Shown: positions 8,923 through 18,228, counted from the first letter of the stretch. The stretch is DNA of 64,000 nucleotides from JAUMWX01 sp023394215 (GCA_050313995.1 JBNPMM010000005.1); one strand, 5' to 3'. Notes: generated by a model not told the origin, from the sequence alone. Translations and numbers: made by a program.

Positions 8923-9495
8923 CTATACTAAGCCTCTAAATCCATAGAAAGCTATGGACATTAGACCCAATGCCAACAATGATATCGGAATACCCTTGTA
9001 TGATTTTGCTAAAGCTACTTTTTGATATTTTTCATTTATAGTTGATAAAAGTACCAAAGATATAGTAAAGCCTATAGGAGCAGCTATACCGCTTGCTATA
9101 GTTTGCAACATATTATAACCGTTGTCTACATTCAAAATAGCAACCCCTAATACTACACAGTTTGTAGTGATAAGAGGAAGGAAAACTCCAAGTGCATTAT
9201 ATAAACCTTGAGATGTTTTCTTCAAAAACATTTCCACGAATTGAACCAAGGAAGCTATAACCAATATGAAAGCTATAGTTTGTAAGTATCCCAAGCCGAA
9301 TTTCAACAATACATAATCATTTATTAACTTTGTAACTATTGAGGCAATGGCTATTACGAAAGTTACCGCCATACCCATACCGAATGCTGTTTCAAATTTC
9401 TTTGATGTACCAAGTGTAGGACATATACCCAAGAATTGAGTAAGTACAAAGTTATTTACAAAAATCGATCCTATAATAATCTTAACGTAATCCAT
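8923..9495 (-). CDS. rnfA: Rnf electron transport complex subunit A
   Basis: Integral membrane subunit of Rnf, homologous to NqrE. The 190 residues form six hydrophobic helices. The family segment NNFVLTQFLGICPTLG near the N terminus and the paired TNCVVLGVAIL in the middle each contain a conserved Cys. In Rnf/Nqr structures such Cys residues of subunits A and E bind an Fe-S cluster inside the membrane. It sits 3 bases after rnfE and 9 bases before rnfB. Confidence 0.96.
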   Translation of the reverse strand: MDYVKIIIGSIFVNNFVLTQFLGICPTLGTSKKFETAFGMGMAVTFVIAIASIVTKLINDYVLLKFGLGYLQTIAFILVIASLVQFVEMFLKKTSQGLYNALGVFLPLITTNCVVLGVAILNVDNGYNMLQTIASGIAAPIGFTISLVLLSTINEKYQKVALAKSYKGIPISLLALGLMSIAFYGFRGLV

Positions 9496-9498
9496 CTC

Positions 9499-10101
9499 TT
9501 ATGCCCCCTTTGATTTATTTCTGTTTTGAAGCCATGTTACAAAGGCAACCAAAAATCCTAATAGGATGAAGGCTGATGGAGCTTCGTTAAAGATACCTAT
9601 ATTTAAAGATTCAGGTAAAACTTGCTTACCAAGAATTTGTCCCTTGCCGAAAACTTCCCTGATAACAGCCAATATAGTTATTACCACACCATATCCTAAG
9701 CCGTTTGCAATTCCATCTATAGCTGATAAACCTACATTGTTTTTTGAAGCAAAAGATTCCGCTCTTGCCAATATGATACAGTTTACTACTATAAGAGGTA
9801 AAAATATACCCAAGGTATCATACAAACCTTCCATATAAGTCTTCATCAGCATTTCTGTTAAAGTTACAAAGGTAGCTATAATTACTATGAAGGCAGGGAT
9901 TCTTACTTCATCGGGAATTAACTTTCTAAGTAAAGAAACCACTATATTTGAAAGTAATAATACTATTATTACCGCTGCAGACATACCCAATGCCCCTTCT
10001 ACTGAAGACGATACCGCTAATACTGAACATAACCCTACAGTTTGAACCAATACAGGGTTGTTCTTGAAAATACCGTCTGTAAACATATTTTTTATCTTCA
10101 T
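9499..10101 (-). CDS. rnfE: Rnf electron transport complex subunit E
   Basis: Integral membrane subunit, homologous to NqrD and distantly to RnfA. The 200 residues include six hydrophobic helices with NNPVLVQTVGLCSVLA near the N terminus and VNCIILARAES in the middle. The Cys of each motif corresponds to the intramembrane Fe-S ligands shared with RnfA. The C terminus is polar (WLQNRNKSKGA). It sits between rnfG and rnfA with short spacers, as expected for a single stoichiometric operon. Confidence 0.95.
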   Translation of the reverse strand: MKIKNMFTDGIFKNNPVLVQTVGLCSVLAVSSSVEGALGMSAAVIIVLLLSNIVVSLLRKLIPDEVRIPAFIVIIATFVTLTEMLMKTYMEGLYDTLGIFLPLIVVNCIILARAESFASKNNVGLSAIDGIANGLGYGVVITILAVIREVFGKGQILGKQVLPESLNIGIFNEAPSAFILLGFLVAFVTWLQNRNKSKGA

Positions 10102-10110
10102 ATTCCCCTC

Positions 10111-11601
10111 CTATTTAGCCAAACTGCTGAAAGCTTCACGTGCAGCATCAAATATTGCATTCATGGCACCTGTAGTTACTGTAGCCCCTGAAATTGCAAC
10201 GACATCGGATTTTAATGCCTCAAGCTTTTGTCCTACAATTTTATCAACATAGGACTTCTTTTCTATTTTATTTCCGTAATCTTCGGATTCGCCGTGCTTA
10301 TAAAGGACATATTGTTTAACCACGCCGTTTGAATCAACCAAAAGACCAAGCTCTATTACACCGCCAAATCCCTTGTTGTTCAAATCTATGATTGTTCCGA
10401 CTTCCTTATCTCCACTAAAAGCCTTGCTCATATTTACAACTATGGCATTTAACTTTGCTCCCTCGATAGCTTCAACCCTATCTATACCTGTAAATAACTT
10501 TACATGGTCATAAGCCGGTACAACTTGTTCCTCTGAATTTATCTTAGCTATATCAAGGTCTTCACTGTTTACTTGACTTAACTTATCATATTTTTTCAAA
10601 CCTGCAACTATATCATTTAAAGCATCCTTCATAGCAACAGAAGTTATAGATGCTCCTGATATTACAAGTATGTCTTTGGATCTTGTAGGTTTTGATTTTA
10701 GCTTAATATTGCTTGCTAAGCTCTTTCCTACTATATTTTCCAAATAAACTTGACTTTCTATATTAGCACCGTAATCAGGACTTTCTGAATGGCTAACAAT
10801 CTTAAAGGATACAATGTTCTTATCCTTATCTATACCTGTAAGAAGGTTTATATCTCCGCCAAAACCTGTTTGCTTAGTTTGAGCTATCAAACCAAGCTTG
10901 TCTTGACCCTTATATGCTTCTATTAATCTTATAAAACTCTTTTCATATATAGGATCCTTAACTTCCTTGAAGCTGTCTGCATCCGCAAATAATTCCTTAT
11001 AGAATGAAGCATTGTAAGGAATCTTTTCTTCTCCTGCAGGTTGAATTAAATCTGACAATTCACTCATCTTTGATTGAACAGCAGTTAATCCGTTTACTAC
11101 AGCCTTGGTAGTTCTTGTTGCTCCTGATATTGCTTGTATTTCCCCTGTATCCTTATTTCCTGATCCGTAAGAAACACCCTTTGAAATATTTACTTCTTTA
11201 ACTCCGTTTGTAAAAGTATCTTCAGTAACGGCAGCACCGTAACCCTTGGTTTCAGCATGTGATATTACTGTAAAACCTTGAATTATACCTTCCTTGCTTA
11301 CCCCTACCATATAGTTAACATCGCCACCGTAGCCGCCTTTACCGCTTACGCTGAAAATATAACCTACAACGGAACTTCCGTCTGATACTTCTATAATTTC
11401 CTTAATATTTTCATTTACACTGCTTTCAATTGACTTAAAATCCTTTCCTGAAGGATATACTACAGAATAGGAATCTTGCATCAACTTCTTTGTTCTTTCT
11501 TCAATTATAGGTGATGTAGTCTTATTTACAAAACCTAATATTAGGGCTGAAAATGCAGCTATAAGAAGCAATCTAATAACTAAATTAATTATCTTTTTCA
11601 T
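10111..11601 (-). CDS. rnfG: Rnf electron transport complex subunit G with three FMN-binding domains
   Basis: Membrane-anchored flavoprotein of Rnf. A membrane helix (about 5-25) is followed by three successive FMN-binding domains on the outer face, where a normal RnfG of about 180-210 residues has one. The covalent flavin signatures are SGATRT (159-164), SGASIT (315-320) and SGATVT (471-476). The attachment threonines would be T164, T320 and T476. The three signatures are exactly 156 residues apart, so the array arose by tandem duplication of one module. Each is preceded by the family's YGxx segment (GYGAAV, DYGANI, DYGNKI). It overlaps rnfD by 4 bases. Function as RnfG is sure; the role of the extra flavins is unknown. 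Confidence 0.92.
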   Translation of the reverse strand: MKKIINLVIRLLLIAAFSALILGFVNKTTSPIIEERTKKLMQDSYSVVYPSGKDFKSIESSVNENIKEIIEVSDGSSVVGYIFSVSGKGGYGGDVNYMVGVSKEGIIQGFTVISHAETKGYGAAVTEDTFTNGVKEVNISKGVSYGSGNKDTGEIQAISGATRTTKAVVNGLTAVQSKMSELSDLIQPAGEEKIPYNASFYKELFADADSFKEVKDPIYEKSFIRLIEAYKGQDKLGLIAQTKQTGFGGDINLLTGIDKDKNIVSFKIVSHSESPDYGANIESQVYLENIVGKSLASNIKLKSKPTRSKDILVISGASITSVAMKDALNDIVAGLKKYDKLSQVNSEDLDIAKINSEEQVVPAYDHVKLFTGIDRVEAIEGAKLNAIVVNMSKAFSGDKEVGTIIDLNNKGFGGVIELGLLVDSNGVVKQYVLYKHGESEDYGNKIEKKSYVDKIVGQKLEALKSDVVAISGATVTTGAMNAIFDAAREAFSSLAK

Positions 11602-12551
11602 TTTTTCACCCTCCCAAATGTTCTTGGCTTAACAAATTTGTCTATCATAGGTGTACATACATTCATAAGAAGAATTGCATAAGAAACACCTTCAGGATAA
11701 CCGCCGTATAATCTGATTATTACAGTTATTAAACCTGCGCCGAAAGCAAATATAATTTGTCCTAAAGCTGACATAGGAGATGTTGAGTAATCTGTAAGCA
11801 TGAAAACTGCCCCGAACAACAAACCGCCGGACAATAATTGCATCAATGTATCTTCCAAATCATACTTCAATAAAAAGAATAAAACTGCACATGTACAAAC
11901 ATATACAAGGGGTATTCTTATACTGATAACTCTCTTAATCAACAAATAAGCTAAACCTATTAAAATGGCAATTTTAGAAACTTCCCCCATTACTCCGCCT
12001 ATATTACCAAGGAATAAATCCATCATTTCTACAGGCTTTCCGCCAAGCGGAGTTGCTGTTGATACTCCGTCAAGAACAAAGTTACCCATTTGACTTGGCC
12101 ATGATGCCAATAATACAGCTCTTGCAGCCAAGGCCGGGTTCATAAAATTGTTTCCTATTCCGCCGAACATTTGCTTAACTACTATGATCGCAAATACAGC
12201 TCCGAAAATAGCCATCCAAAACGGCATTGTAACAGGCATATTAAAAGCTAATAACAAACCTGTAACTACAGCTGATAAGTCGCTGATTCTAACTGTTTGT
12301 TTAGTAATTTTTTGCCAACAAAACTCTGAAATCACACAGGCTAATACAGTTACCAAGGTAAGTATCAAAGCCCTAATTCCAAATATATATACAGCTGCCA
12401 CCAAAACAGGTATCAAGGCAATAATAACGTCAAGCATAATCCCTTGAGTTGTATTTTTAGTTCTTATATGAGGAGCAGCCGATGCCTTCATCAATTTCTT
12501 TTCTTCAACTGTTATATTTTCAGTTTTTACTTGTTCAACTTTCGCTTCCAT
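11598..12551 (-). CDS. rnfD: Rnf electron transport complex subunit D
   Basis: Polytopic membrane flavoprotein of Rnf, homologous to NqrB. The 317 residues contain about nine hydrophobic helices, with the family motif NFMNPALAARAVLLASWP near 135-152. The covalent FMN site is VSTATPLGG at about 163-171, which predicts FMN on T167. The N terminus has a polar cytoplasmic leader of about 35 residues. In this family it helps form the ion path coupled to electron transfer. It lies between rnfC (8-base gap) and rnfG (4-base overlap). Confidence 0.95.
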   Translation of the reverse strand: MEAKVEQVKTENITVEEKKLMKASAAPHIRTKNTTQGIMLDVIIALIPVLVAAVYIFGIRALILTLVTVLACVISEFCWQKITKQTVRISDLSAVVTGLLLAFNMPVTMPFWMAIFGAVFAIIVVKQMFGGIGNNFMNPALAARAVLLASWPSQMGNFVLDGVSTATPLGGKPVEMMDLFLGNIGGVMGEVSKIAILIGLAYLLIKRVISIRIPLVYVCTCAVLFFLLKYDLEDTLMQLLSGGLLFGAVFMLTDYSTSPMSALGQIIFAFGAGLITVIIRLYGGYPEGVSYAILLMNVCTPMIDKFVKPRTFGRVKK

Positions 12552-12559
12552 AAACCCTC

Positions 12560-13879
12560 CTACTTATTAGTCAATGCTCTGGCTTGACCCTTACCGATCT
12601 TGATCGTTTCAACAAGATATCTGTGAGCAGGGCAAATATATGAACATGAGCCACATTCAATACAATCTAATATATGGTCTTCCTTAGCTTCTTCAATAAG
12701 ATTTAAGCTAACTAAGGCTTCAAGGTTAAACGGTTGAAGATGAACAGGACAAACTTCCACACATCTTGCACATTTTATACATGGTGATTCATCCATCATT
12801 GTACTTTCTTCATCAGTCATGACAGTAACACCGTTATTTGCTTTTTCCAAAGGAATGGATAAGTTTGTTTGAGCAAGCCCCATCATAGGTCCACCCAACA
12901 ATACCTTAGCCATATTATCCTTGCAGCCGCCGACATAATCCAAAGCATAGTCTATAGGCGTGCCGAATCTAACCATACAATTTTGAGGATTATTGATGGC
13001 ATTACCTGTAAAAGTAACTATCCTTTGATACAAAGGTATATTTTTATATACAGCATTATGAATAGCATAAGCTGTAGCCGTATTCACTACAACAGCCCCT
13101 ACATCTGCAGGAAGTCCTCCTGACGGCACTTCTCTATGAAGGGTAACATCTATTATTCTCTTTTCATCCCCTTGAGGATACTTAGTCTTTGCCACGACTA
13201 ATTTTATGTCCGACTGCCCTTCAAGAGCCTTGCTCAACTCCGCAACGGCTTCAGGTTTATTATCTTCTATGGTAATATAACCGTCCTTAGCATCTACAGC
13301 TTTCATAACAGCCCTAAGTCCCATTATAACTTCTTTTGAATAATTTCTTAAAATAGTATCGTCAGATGTTAAATAAGGCTCGCATTCTGCCGCATTGATA
13401 ATTACAGAGTCGATTTTCTTGTCTTTAGGCGGGTTGATCTTTACTTGGGTTGGGAAACTTGCGCCACCCATACCTGTGATTCCGCTTTCTTCCACTATAT
13501 GTACAATTTCTTCAGGACTAAGATCTTCCAGCTTCCTATCCAATAATTCATAGCCGAGAGTATACTCTTCGTCATTTTCTATCAGTATAGTTTTTACCTT
13601 GTTACCTCTTGAAGTTACCGCATCTTCAATTTTCAAAACCTTGCCTGATACACTTGAATGGATATTTGATGAAATAAAGCCGTTTTTTTCACCAATTTTT
13701 TGTCCTACCTTTACCAAATCACCTACGGCAACTATTGGCTGGCAAGGAGCTCCGATGTGCATAAGCATAGGAATTCTTAGTACCTTTGGAGCAGGAACCT
13801 CACCAAAACTACCGGTTGCTGAAAGCTCCTTGTAGCCGTGTACATGAAATCCTCCCTTAAAGGTTGTTCCAAATACCAA
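12560..13879 (-). CDS. rnfC: Rnf electron transport complex subunit C
   Basis: Peripheral cytoplasmic subunit that reacts with NAD(H). It has the N-terminal TFKGGFHVHGYKE domain, a Rossmann-like NADH/FMN region (TGMGGASFPTQVK, AAECEPYLTSDD) as in NuoF, and two 4Fe-4S motifs near the C terminus (CIKCARCVEVCP and CIECGSCSYICP). I prefer a TTG start at 13879, because AGAGGTG stands just ahead of it. The in-frame ATG at 13897 has no ribosome binding site. It is the first gene of rnfCDGEAB, downstream of a TATAAT promoter. The C-terminal extension seen in proteobacterial RnfC is absent, as usual in Firmicutes. Confidence 0.95.
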   Translation of the reverse strand: MVFGTTFKGGFHVHGYKELSATGSFGEVPAPKVLRIPMLMHIGAPCQPIVAVGDLVKVGQKIGEKNGFISSNIHSSVSGKVLKIEDAVTSRGNKVKTILIENDEEYTLGYELLDRKLEDLSPEEIVHIVEESGITGMGGASFPTQVKINPPKDKKIDSVIINAAECEPYLTSDDTILRNYSKEVIMGLRAVMKAVDAKDGYITIEDNKPEAVAELSKALEGQSDIKLVVAKTKYPQGDEKRIIDVTLHREVPSGGLPADVGAVVVNTATAYAIHNAVYKNIPLYQRIVTFTGNAINNPQNCMVRFGTPIDYALDYVGGCKDNMAKVLLGGPMMGLAQTNLSIPLEKANNGVTVMTDEESTMMDESPCIKCARCVEVCPVHLQPFNLEALVSLNLIEEAKEDHILDCIECGSCSYICPAHRYLVETIKIGKGQARALTNK

Positions 13880-13926
13880 AATTATCACCTCTTTCATTTT
13901 TTTCGATTATTTATTAATCACACATT

Positions 13927-13953
13927 ATTATAACACAATATAAGCGTTATCAA
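13927..13953 (-). promoter_or_regulatory. Promoter of the rnf operon
   Basis: Minus-strand TTGATA (13953-13948) and TATAAT (13932-13927) with a short 15-base spacer, about 50 bases ahead of rnfC. The -10 is perfect; the short spacer suggests moderate strength. Confidence 0.55.
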
Positions 13954-13993
13954 TAAAAAAAACGACAAAAATCTATAAAAATTTTTGTCGTTT
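13954..13993 (-). terminator. Terminator after the polA-coaE-lytic transglycosylase unit
   Basis: Long inverted repeat with arms AAACGACAAAAAT / ATTTTTGTCGTTT, followed on the minus strand by eight T residues. Confidence 0.88.
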
Positions 13994-13999
13994 GTTAAC

Positions 14000-14635
14000 T
14001 TATTTTCTTATGATGTCAGTCAAAAGATCGATATACATTTTAAATGCAATTGCAAATCTTGATGACTTTGTATCCTTCATATAATCAAAATATATGTCAC
14101 TGTACAGATAATGTGTATCCTTAACCTTTTTTATATATGATCTGGTTTCCTGTATAGGCACATTCGAATAATCTCCCGAGAAACCTGAAATCAAACCTTC
14201 TTTTATCCATGAATCCACATTCCCCATCCCTCCGTTATAGGCTAAGATAGCGAAATCCACACTTTTAAAATGATTAAGAAGATATTTGAAATAATAAGTT
14301 CCATATCTTATATTAGTTTCCGGATCGGTAAGCTTATCACTTGAGTATTCTTCTCCAAGTCTATCCGCAACCCATTTTGCAGTATCCGGTAAAAGCTGCA
14401 TAAGTCCAACCGCTCCCGCATCGGATTTAATTTCAGGTCTGAAATCACTTTCCACTTTTATTACGGATGCAACTAAAGCCTCATCCAAACTATATTCCTT
14501 TGAATACTTTTCTATAAGCCCTACATATGGCTCATGGGCATCATTTACCCCCATATATACCACGCCGAATACCAAGGCAAATAGCAAAACTACCAATATT
14601 AAAATAAAAATCAAAAGTCTTTTTACTACTTTCAT
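14000..14635 (-). CDS. Membrane-anchored lytic transglycosylase (SLT domain)
   Basis: Cleaves peptidoglycan glycan strands to 1,6-anhydromuropeptides at the cell surface. The 211-residue protein has a single membrane anchor (about 5-27) and a transglycosylase SLT domain. The catalytic Glu lies in SVIKVESDFRPE, followed by GAVGLMQLLPDTA and AYNGGMGNV, the three classic motifs. The start codon overlaps the coaE stop and a GGAGAA site precedes it. Its place behind polA and coaE is probably an operon of convenience. It ends in a strong terminator. Confidence 0.9.
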   Translation of the reverse strand: MKVVKRLLIFILILVVLLFALVFGVVYMGVNDAHEPYVGLIEKYSKEYSLDEALVASVIKVESDFRPEIKSDAGAVGLMQLLPDTAKWVADRLGEEYSSDKLTDPETNIRYGTYYFKYLLNHFKSVDFAILAYNGGMGNVDSWIKEGLISGFSGDYSNVPIQETRSYIKKVKDTHYLYSDIYFDYMKDTKSSRFAIAFKMYIDLLTDIIRK

Positions 14636-15231
14636 AGATTCTCCAATCTTTTATTAATCTGCTCTTCTATATAAGCGGGAGTTCTCGTGTTCTCAATGAC
14701 AAAATCAGCCATAAGCCTCTTTTCTTCAATATCCATCTGAGACTCGACTCTTGCAACAGCCTCCTGCCTTGTATAAGCATTTCTACGCATAAGCCTTTCT
14801 ATTTGCCTGTCCTTATCAACATAAATAAGCCAAGTTTCATCAAATTCTATCCCCAACTTACCTTCTTTCAATAACTCAAACAAGATAGGAAGCTCTATAA
14901 AAATCACGGAACCCTCAAAATTTTTAATTATATCCCTAATTTTATTAAAAATATTGGAATGAGTCAAACTATTGAGTGCTTCAAGTTTATCCCTATCCGA
15001 AAATACCAAGTCGGAAAGCTTCTTTCTGTCTATATTTCCATCATTTCCAAGCACGGATTTACCAAAGTATTCAACTATATTATTATAATTAACCTGACCC
15101 TTCTGCATAAGTTCATGCCCTAACCTGTCGGTATCCAGGACGAAATATCCCTTATCCCTCAATATCCCGGCAAGAGTTGACTTACCTGTAGCTATGGATC
15201 CGGTTATTCCTATTACCTTTTTAGACTTCAT
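14632..15231 (-). CDS. coaE: Dephospho-CoA kinase
   Basis: Last step of coenzyme A synthesis: phosphorylation of the 3'-OH of dephospho-CoA. The 199-residue protein has the P-loop GITGSIATGKST at residues 8-19, the substrate segment LDTDRLGHELM, and the lid region RLMRRNAYTRQEA. Length and order are normal for the family. It overlaps the end of polA by 11 bases and the transglycosylase by 4, so the three genes are translated in a coupled way. The polA-coaE pairing is common in Firmicutes. Confidence 0.95.
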   Translation of the reverse strand: MKSKKVIGITGSIATGKSTLAGILRDKGYFVLDTDRLGHELMQKGQVNYNNIVEYFGKSVLGNDGNIDRKKLSDLVFSDRDKLEALNSLTHSNIFNKIRDIIKNFEGSVIFIELPILFELLKEGKLGIEFDETWLIYVDKDRQIERLMRRNAYTRQEAVARVESQMDIEEKRLMADFVIENTRTPAYIEEQINKRLENL

Positions 15232-17863
15232 ACCAAGTTTTTCCTACTTCCATCTCAGCCACAAGAGCTACATCAAGCCTTACAGCATTCTCCATTTCTT
15301 CAACAAGAAGTTTCTTAACAGTTTCCAATTCATCAAGCTTAGTTTCAATAACAAGCTCATCGTGAATTTGTAATATAAGCTTGGACTTAAGCCCTTCCTC
15401 CTTAAGCCTGTCATAGATCTTAACCATGGCTACCTTTATTATATCAGCCGCAGATCCCTGTATAGGTGTATTTAAAGCTATTCTTTCTCCAAAACTCCTT
15501 ATATTAAAATTTGGACTTGTAAGTTCAGGAACATATCTTCTCCTGTTAAAAATTGTTTCAACATAGCCGTTAAGCTTTGCACTTTCAACCACCTCTTTCA
15601 TATACGAACTTATTTGAGGATATGAAGCCAAATATTTGTCTATATAGTCCTTAGCCTGTTTTCTCGGTATATTAAGATCTCTCGAAAGGCCATAATCGCT
15701 GATGCCGTAAACTATTCCGAAATTAACCGCTTTGGCTTCAGATCTTTGAAGCTTTGTAACCTCATCCAAACCTACGTGAAATACTTCCGAAGCAGTCTTT
15801 GTATGAATATCTATGCCATCCTTAAACGCCTCAATCATATTTTTATCCTTAGATAAGGCCGCCAAAACCCTAAGCTCTATTTGAGAATAATCCGCCGAAA
15901 CTAAAAGAGAGTCATCAGGACATATAAAAGCCTTCCTGATAAGCCTTCCCTCCGGTGTCCTTATGGGTATATTTTGCAGATTGGGTTCTGTAGAACTTAT
16001 CCTGCCAGTTGCCGTAACAGTCTGTCTAAATATAGTCCTTATCCTCTTATCCTCCATTATATAAGGATAAAGGCCGTCAATATAGGTTGATTTCAGTTTT
16101 TTAAGTCCTCTATATTCCAAAATGTATTCAACTATTTCATGACTGGATCTAAGTTTTTCCAAGACTTCAACATCTGTAGAATAACCTGTCTTGGTCTTTT
16201 TTATAGTAGGCAAGTTCAGCTTATCAAATAAAATTTCTCCAAGTTGCTTTGTTGAATTTATGTTAAATTCCATACCGGCAGCCTTATAAATTTCTTTCTC
16301 CAATTCATCTATTTTTTTACTTATAACTTCATCTTGCTTTTCAAGCTCATCTTTTGAAATTAAAACTCCCTCAATCTCCATATCGGCTAAAACCCTGACA
16401 AGAGGAAGCTCTATGGCAAATAAAAGATTTCTCATCTTCATTTCATCAACTTTTTCAAGTATAAGCTCCTTTGAATCACTTATGATAAACAAATTATTGG
16501 AAAAAATCTCCCTTATCTTATCCTCCTCAAGATCGAAATAAGATTTCTTAGCCTTACCTTTACCCAGATAATCCTCTTCACTACAAATCTTCTTATCAAG
16601 ATAGATATTTGCCAAATCCTCTATTGTATATTTGTTTCTTGAAGGGTCAAGTAAATAAGAAGCTACCATCAAATCAATATACCTACCTTCAAAACCTATC
16701 CCCATAGATGCAAGCAAAAATATTGACTTCTTAATATCAAATCCTATCTTTACTATGGTATCATCCTCAAATATCCCTTTAAAATCTGCAATAAATCTGT
16801 CCTTATCTGTGTCCATCCTATATAAAACAGCCTTATCTTGCGAAGCTTTTATAGCTATAAACCTTGGAGGATTTTCTATATATTTCTCATTATCAATTAA
16901 AATATCAAATACAAATTCTCCCCTGCTCTTTATATCAGTTAAAATCCGGTCCGCTTTATCAAGAAATTTCAAATCATATACATGATTTACTTCCACTTGT
17001 TCAAATTCATAATCTCTAATTAAAGAGTTAAACTCCAACATTTTAAACTTCTCATAAAGTGCTCTCCTGTCCGGTGAAATAATCCTGAAATCATCAATAC
17101 CGTATTCAAGCGGAACGCTTGTTATAATCGTGCCGAGTTTTCTGCTTAGAAAGGCTTGCATCCTGTTATCTTCAAGGTTTTCCTTAAGTTTGTTACCTTT
17201 TATATTATTTATATTTTCATAAATATTTTCTATATTACCGTACTCTTTAACCAATTTAAGAGCTGTTTTTTCCCCGACACCCGGAACCCCCGGTATATTG
17301 TCTGAGCTGTCTCCCATAAGCCCCTTCAGTTCTATCATTTCTTTAGGACTTATCCCATATTTTTCAAAAATTTTATCCTTATCATATGTTTCAAGCTCAC
17401 TTATACCCTTCTTGGTGTACAAAACCTTGGCATTATCACTTACAAGCTGCAAATAATCCCTGTCCCCTGTAAGCATATATGATTCAATGCCCCTTTCTCC
17501 GGCCATCTTGGAAATAGTCCCTAAAATATCGTCAGCCTCAAATTCATCCATGGCAATATGTTTAACATTCATAACATCCAAAATGTCCTTTAAAATCCCA
17601 AATTGAGCCGATAATTCCGGCGGTGTCTTTTGTCTGTTCCCCTTATATGCCTCATAGTCCTTATTTCTGAAAGTCGGACCGCTCTTGTCAAAAGCAACAC
17701 AAACATAGTCCGGATTTACCTCATCAATAGCCTTCCTATACATATTAATAAAGCCGTAAACTCCGTTTGTAGCTATCCCGTCTTTTGTAGTCAAATTTCT
17801 TATTGCAAAAAAGGCCCTGAATATTAAACTCGAACCGTCAATTAAGAGTATTTTTTCCTTCAT
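15221..17863 (-). CDS. polA: DNA polymerase I
   Basis: Repair and Okazaki-fragment polymerase, 880 residues. The N-terminal 5'-nuclease domain is complete (LLIDGSSLIFRAFF, FEADDILGT, GDRDYLQL, GLMGDSSDNIPGVPGVGEKTA). The middle 3'-5' exonuclease fold is degenerate: the DxE motif reads FDILI and the second acidic motif is GFDIKKS, so proofreading is probably lost, as in Bacillus and Thermus enzymes. The polymerase domain is intact, with DYSQIELRVLAAL (motif A), RSEAKAVNFGIVYG (motif B) and QIHDELVIE (motif C, near residue 835). A GAGGGAG site precedes the ATG. First gene of the polA-coaE-transglycosylase unit. Confidence 0.97.
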   Translation of the reverse strand: MKEKILLIDGSSLIFRAFFAIRNLTTKDGIATNGVYGFINMYRKAIDEVNPDYVCVAFDKSGPTFRNKDYEAYKGNRQKTPPELSAQFGILKDILDVMNVKHIAMDEFEADDILGTISKMAGERGIESYMLTGDRDYLQLVSDNAKVLYTKKGISELETYDKDKIFEKYGISPKEMIELKGLMGDSSDNIPGVPGVGEKTALKLVKEYGNIENIYENINNIKGNKLKENLEDNRMQAFLSRKLGTIITSVPLEYGIDDFRIISPDRRALYEKFKMLEFNSLIRDYEFEQVEVNHVYDLKFLDKADRILTDIKSRGEFVFDILIDNEKYIENPPRFIAIKASQDKAVLYRMDTDKDRFIADFKGIFEDDTIVKIGFDIKKSIFLLASMGIGFEGRYIDLMVASYLLDPSRNKYTIEDLANIYLDKKICSEEDYLGKGKAKKSYFDLEEDKIREIFSNNLFIISDSKELILEKVDEMKMRNLLFAIELPLVRVLADMEIEGVLISKDELEKQDEVISKKIDELEKEIYKAAGMEFNINSTKQLGEILFDKLNLPTIKKTKTGYSTDVEVLEKLRSSHEIVEYILEYRGLKKLKSTYIDGLYPYIMEDKRIRTIFRQTVTATGRISSTEPNLQNIPIRTPEGRLIRKAFICPDDSLLVSADYSQIELRVLAALSKDKNMIEAFKDGIDIHTKTASEVFHVGLDEVTKLQRSEAKAVNFGIVYGISDYGLSRDLNIPRKQAKDYIDKYLASYPQISSYMKEVVESAKLNGYVETIFNRRRYVPELTSPNFNIRSFGERIALNTPIQGSAADIIKVAMVKIYDRLKEEGLKSKLILQIHDELVIETKLDELETVKKLLVEEMENAVRLDVALVAEMEVGKTWYEV

Positions 17864-17931
17864 TTCTCCCTCTTTTCTAAAATAAATAAAACTTAAATTT
17901 TATATTCTATAAAAATTTTATCACATAAGGC

Positions 17932-17960
17932 TTGATAAAGTGAAATAAAAATGTTATTAT
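17932..17960 (+). promoter_or_regulatory. Promoter of tRNA-Leu
   Basis: TTGATA (17932-17937), 17-base spacer, TATTAT (17955-17960), ending 19 bases before the mature tRNA. Confidence 0.75.
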
Positions 17961-17979
17961 TTAATAGTTCAATGAACAA

Positions 17980-18066
17980 GCCGGCGTGTCGGAACTGGCA
18001 GACGAGACAGACTCAAAATCTGTTATCCGCAAGGGTGTGTGGGTTCGAGTCCCACTGCCGGCACCA
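17980..18066 (+). tRNA. tRNA-Leu(CAA)
   Basis: Class II tRNA with a long variable arm and an encoded CCA end. The acceptor stem pairs GCCGGCG with TGCCGGC (one G-U). The anticodon stem is ACAGA/TCTGT around the loop CTCAAAA, giving anticodon CAA at 18014-18016 (reads UUG). The T arm is GTGGG-TTCGAGT-CCCAC. The discriminator base is A, as for leucine tRNAs. It is transcribed alone and followed by its own terminator. Confidence 0.96.
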
Positions 18067-18075
18067 AACAAATTG

Positions 18076-18105
18076 GAAACCTTGAAATTTCAAGGTTTCT
18101 TTTTT
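18076..18105 (+). terminator. Terminator of tRNA-Leu
   Basis: Stem GAAACCTTG / CAAGGTTTC with a short AAATTT centre, followed by TTTTTT. Confidence 0.88.
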
Positions 18106-18171
18106 ATTATGCAAAAAAAGTTACGTTAAACTTGCCTTCGGTCGATTTTACTTTTTGTCTGTTTTATTGTA

Positions 18172-18228
18172 TAAAAAAATTTCTAAAATATCTGTTAAGG
18201 CTCAACACCCAGACAAATATTTTAGAAA
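18172..18228 (-). terminator. Terminator of the ABC transporter/two-component operon
   Basis: Perfect 12-bp arms TTTCTAAAATAT (18180-18191) and ATATTTTAGAAA (18217-18228), followed on the minus strand by seven T residues, about 40 bases after the kinase stop codon. The 25-base loop is unusually large. Confidence 0.75.

Noticed and set aside
15221..17863. DNA polymerase I with a damaged proofreading site as a novelty
   Set aside because: Loss of the 3'-5' exonuclease residues is common in PolA of Firmicutes and Thermus, so it is noted in the feature only.
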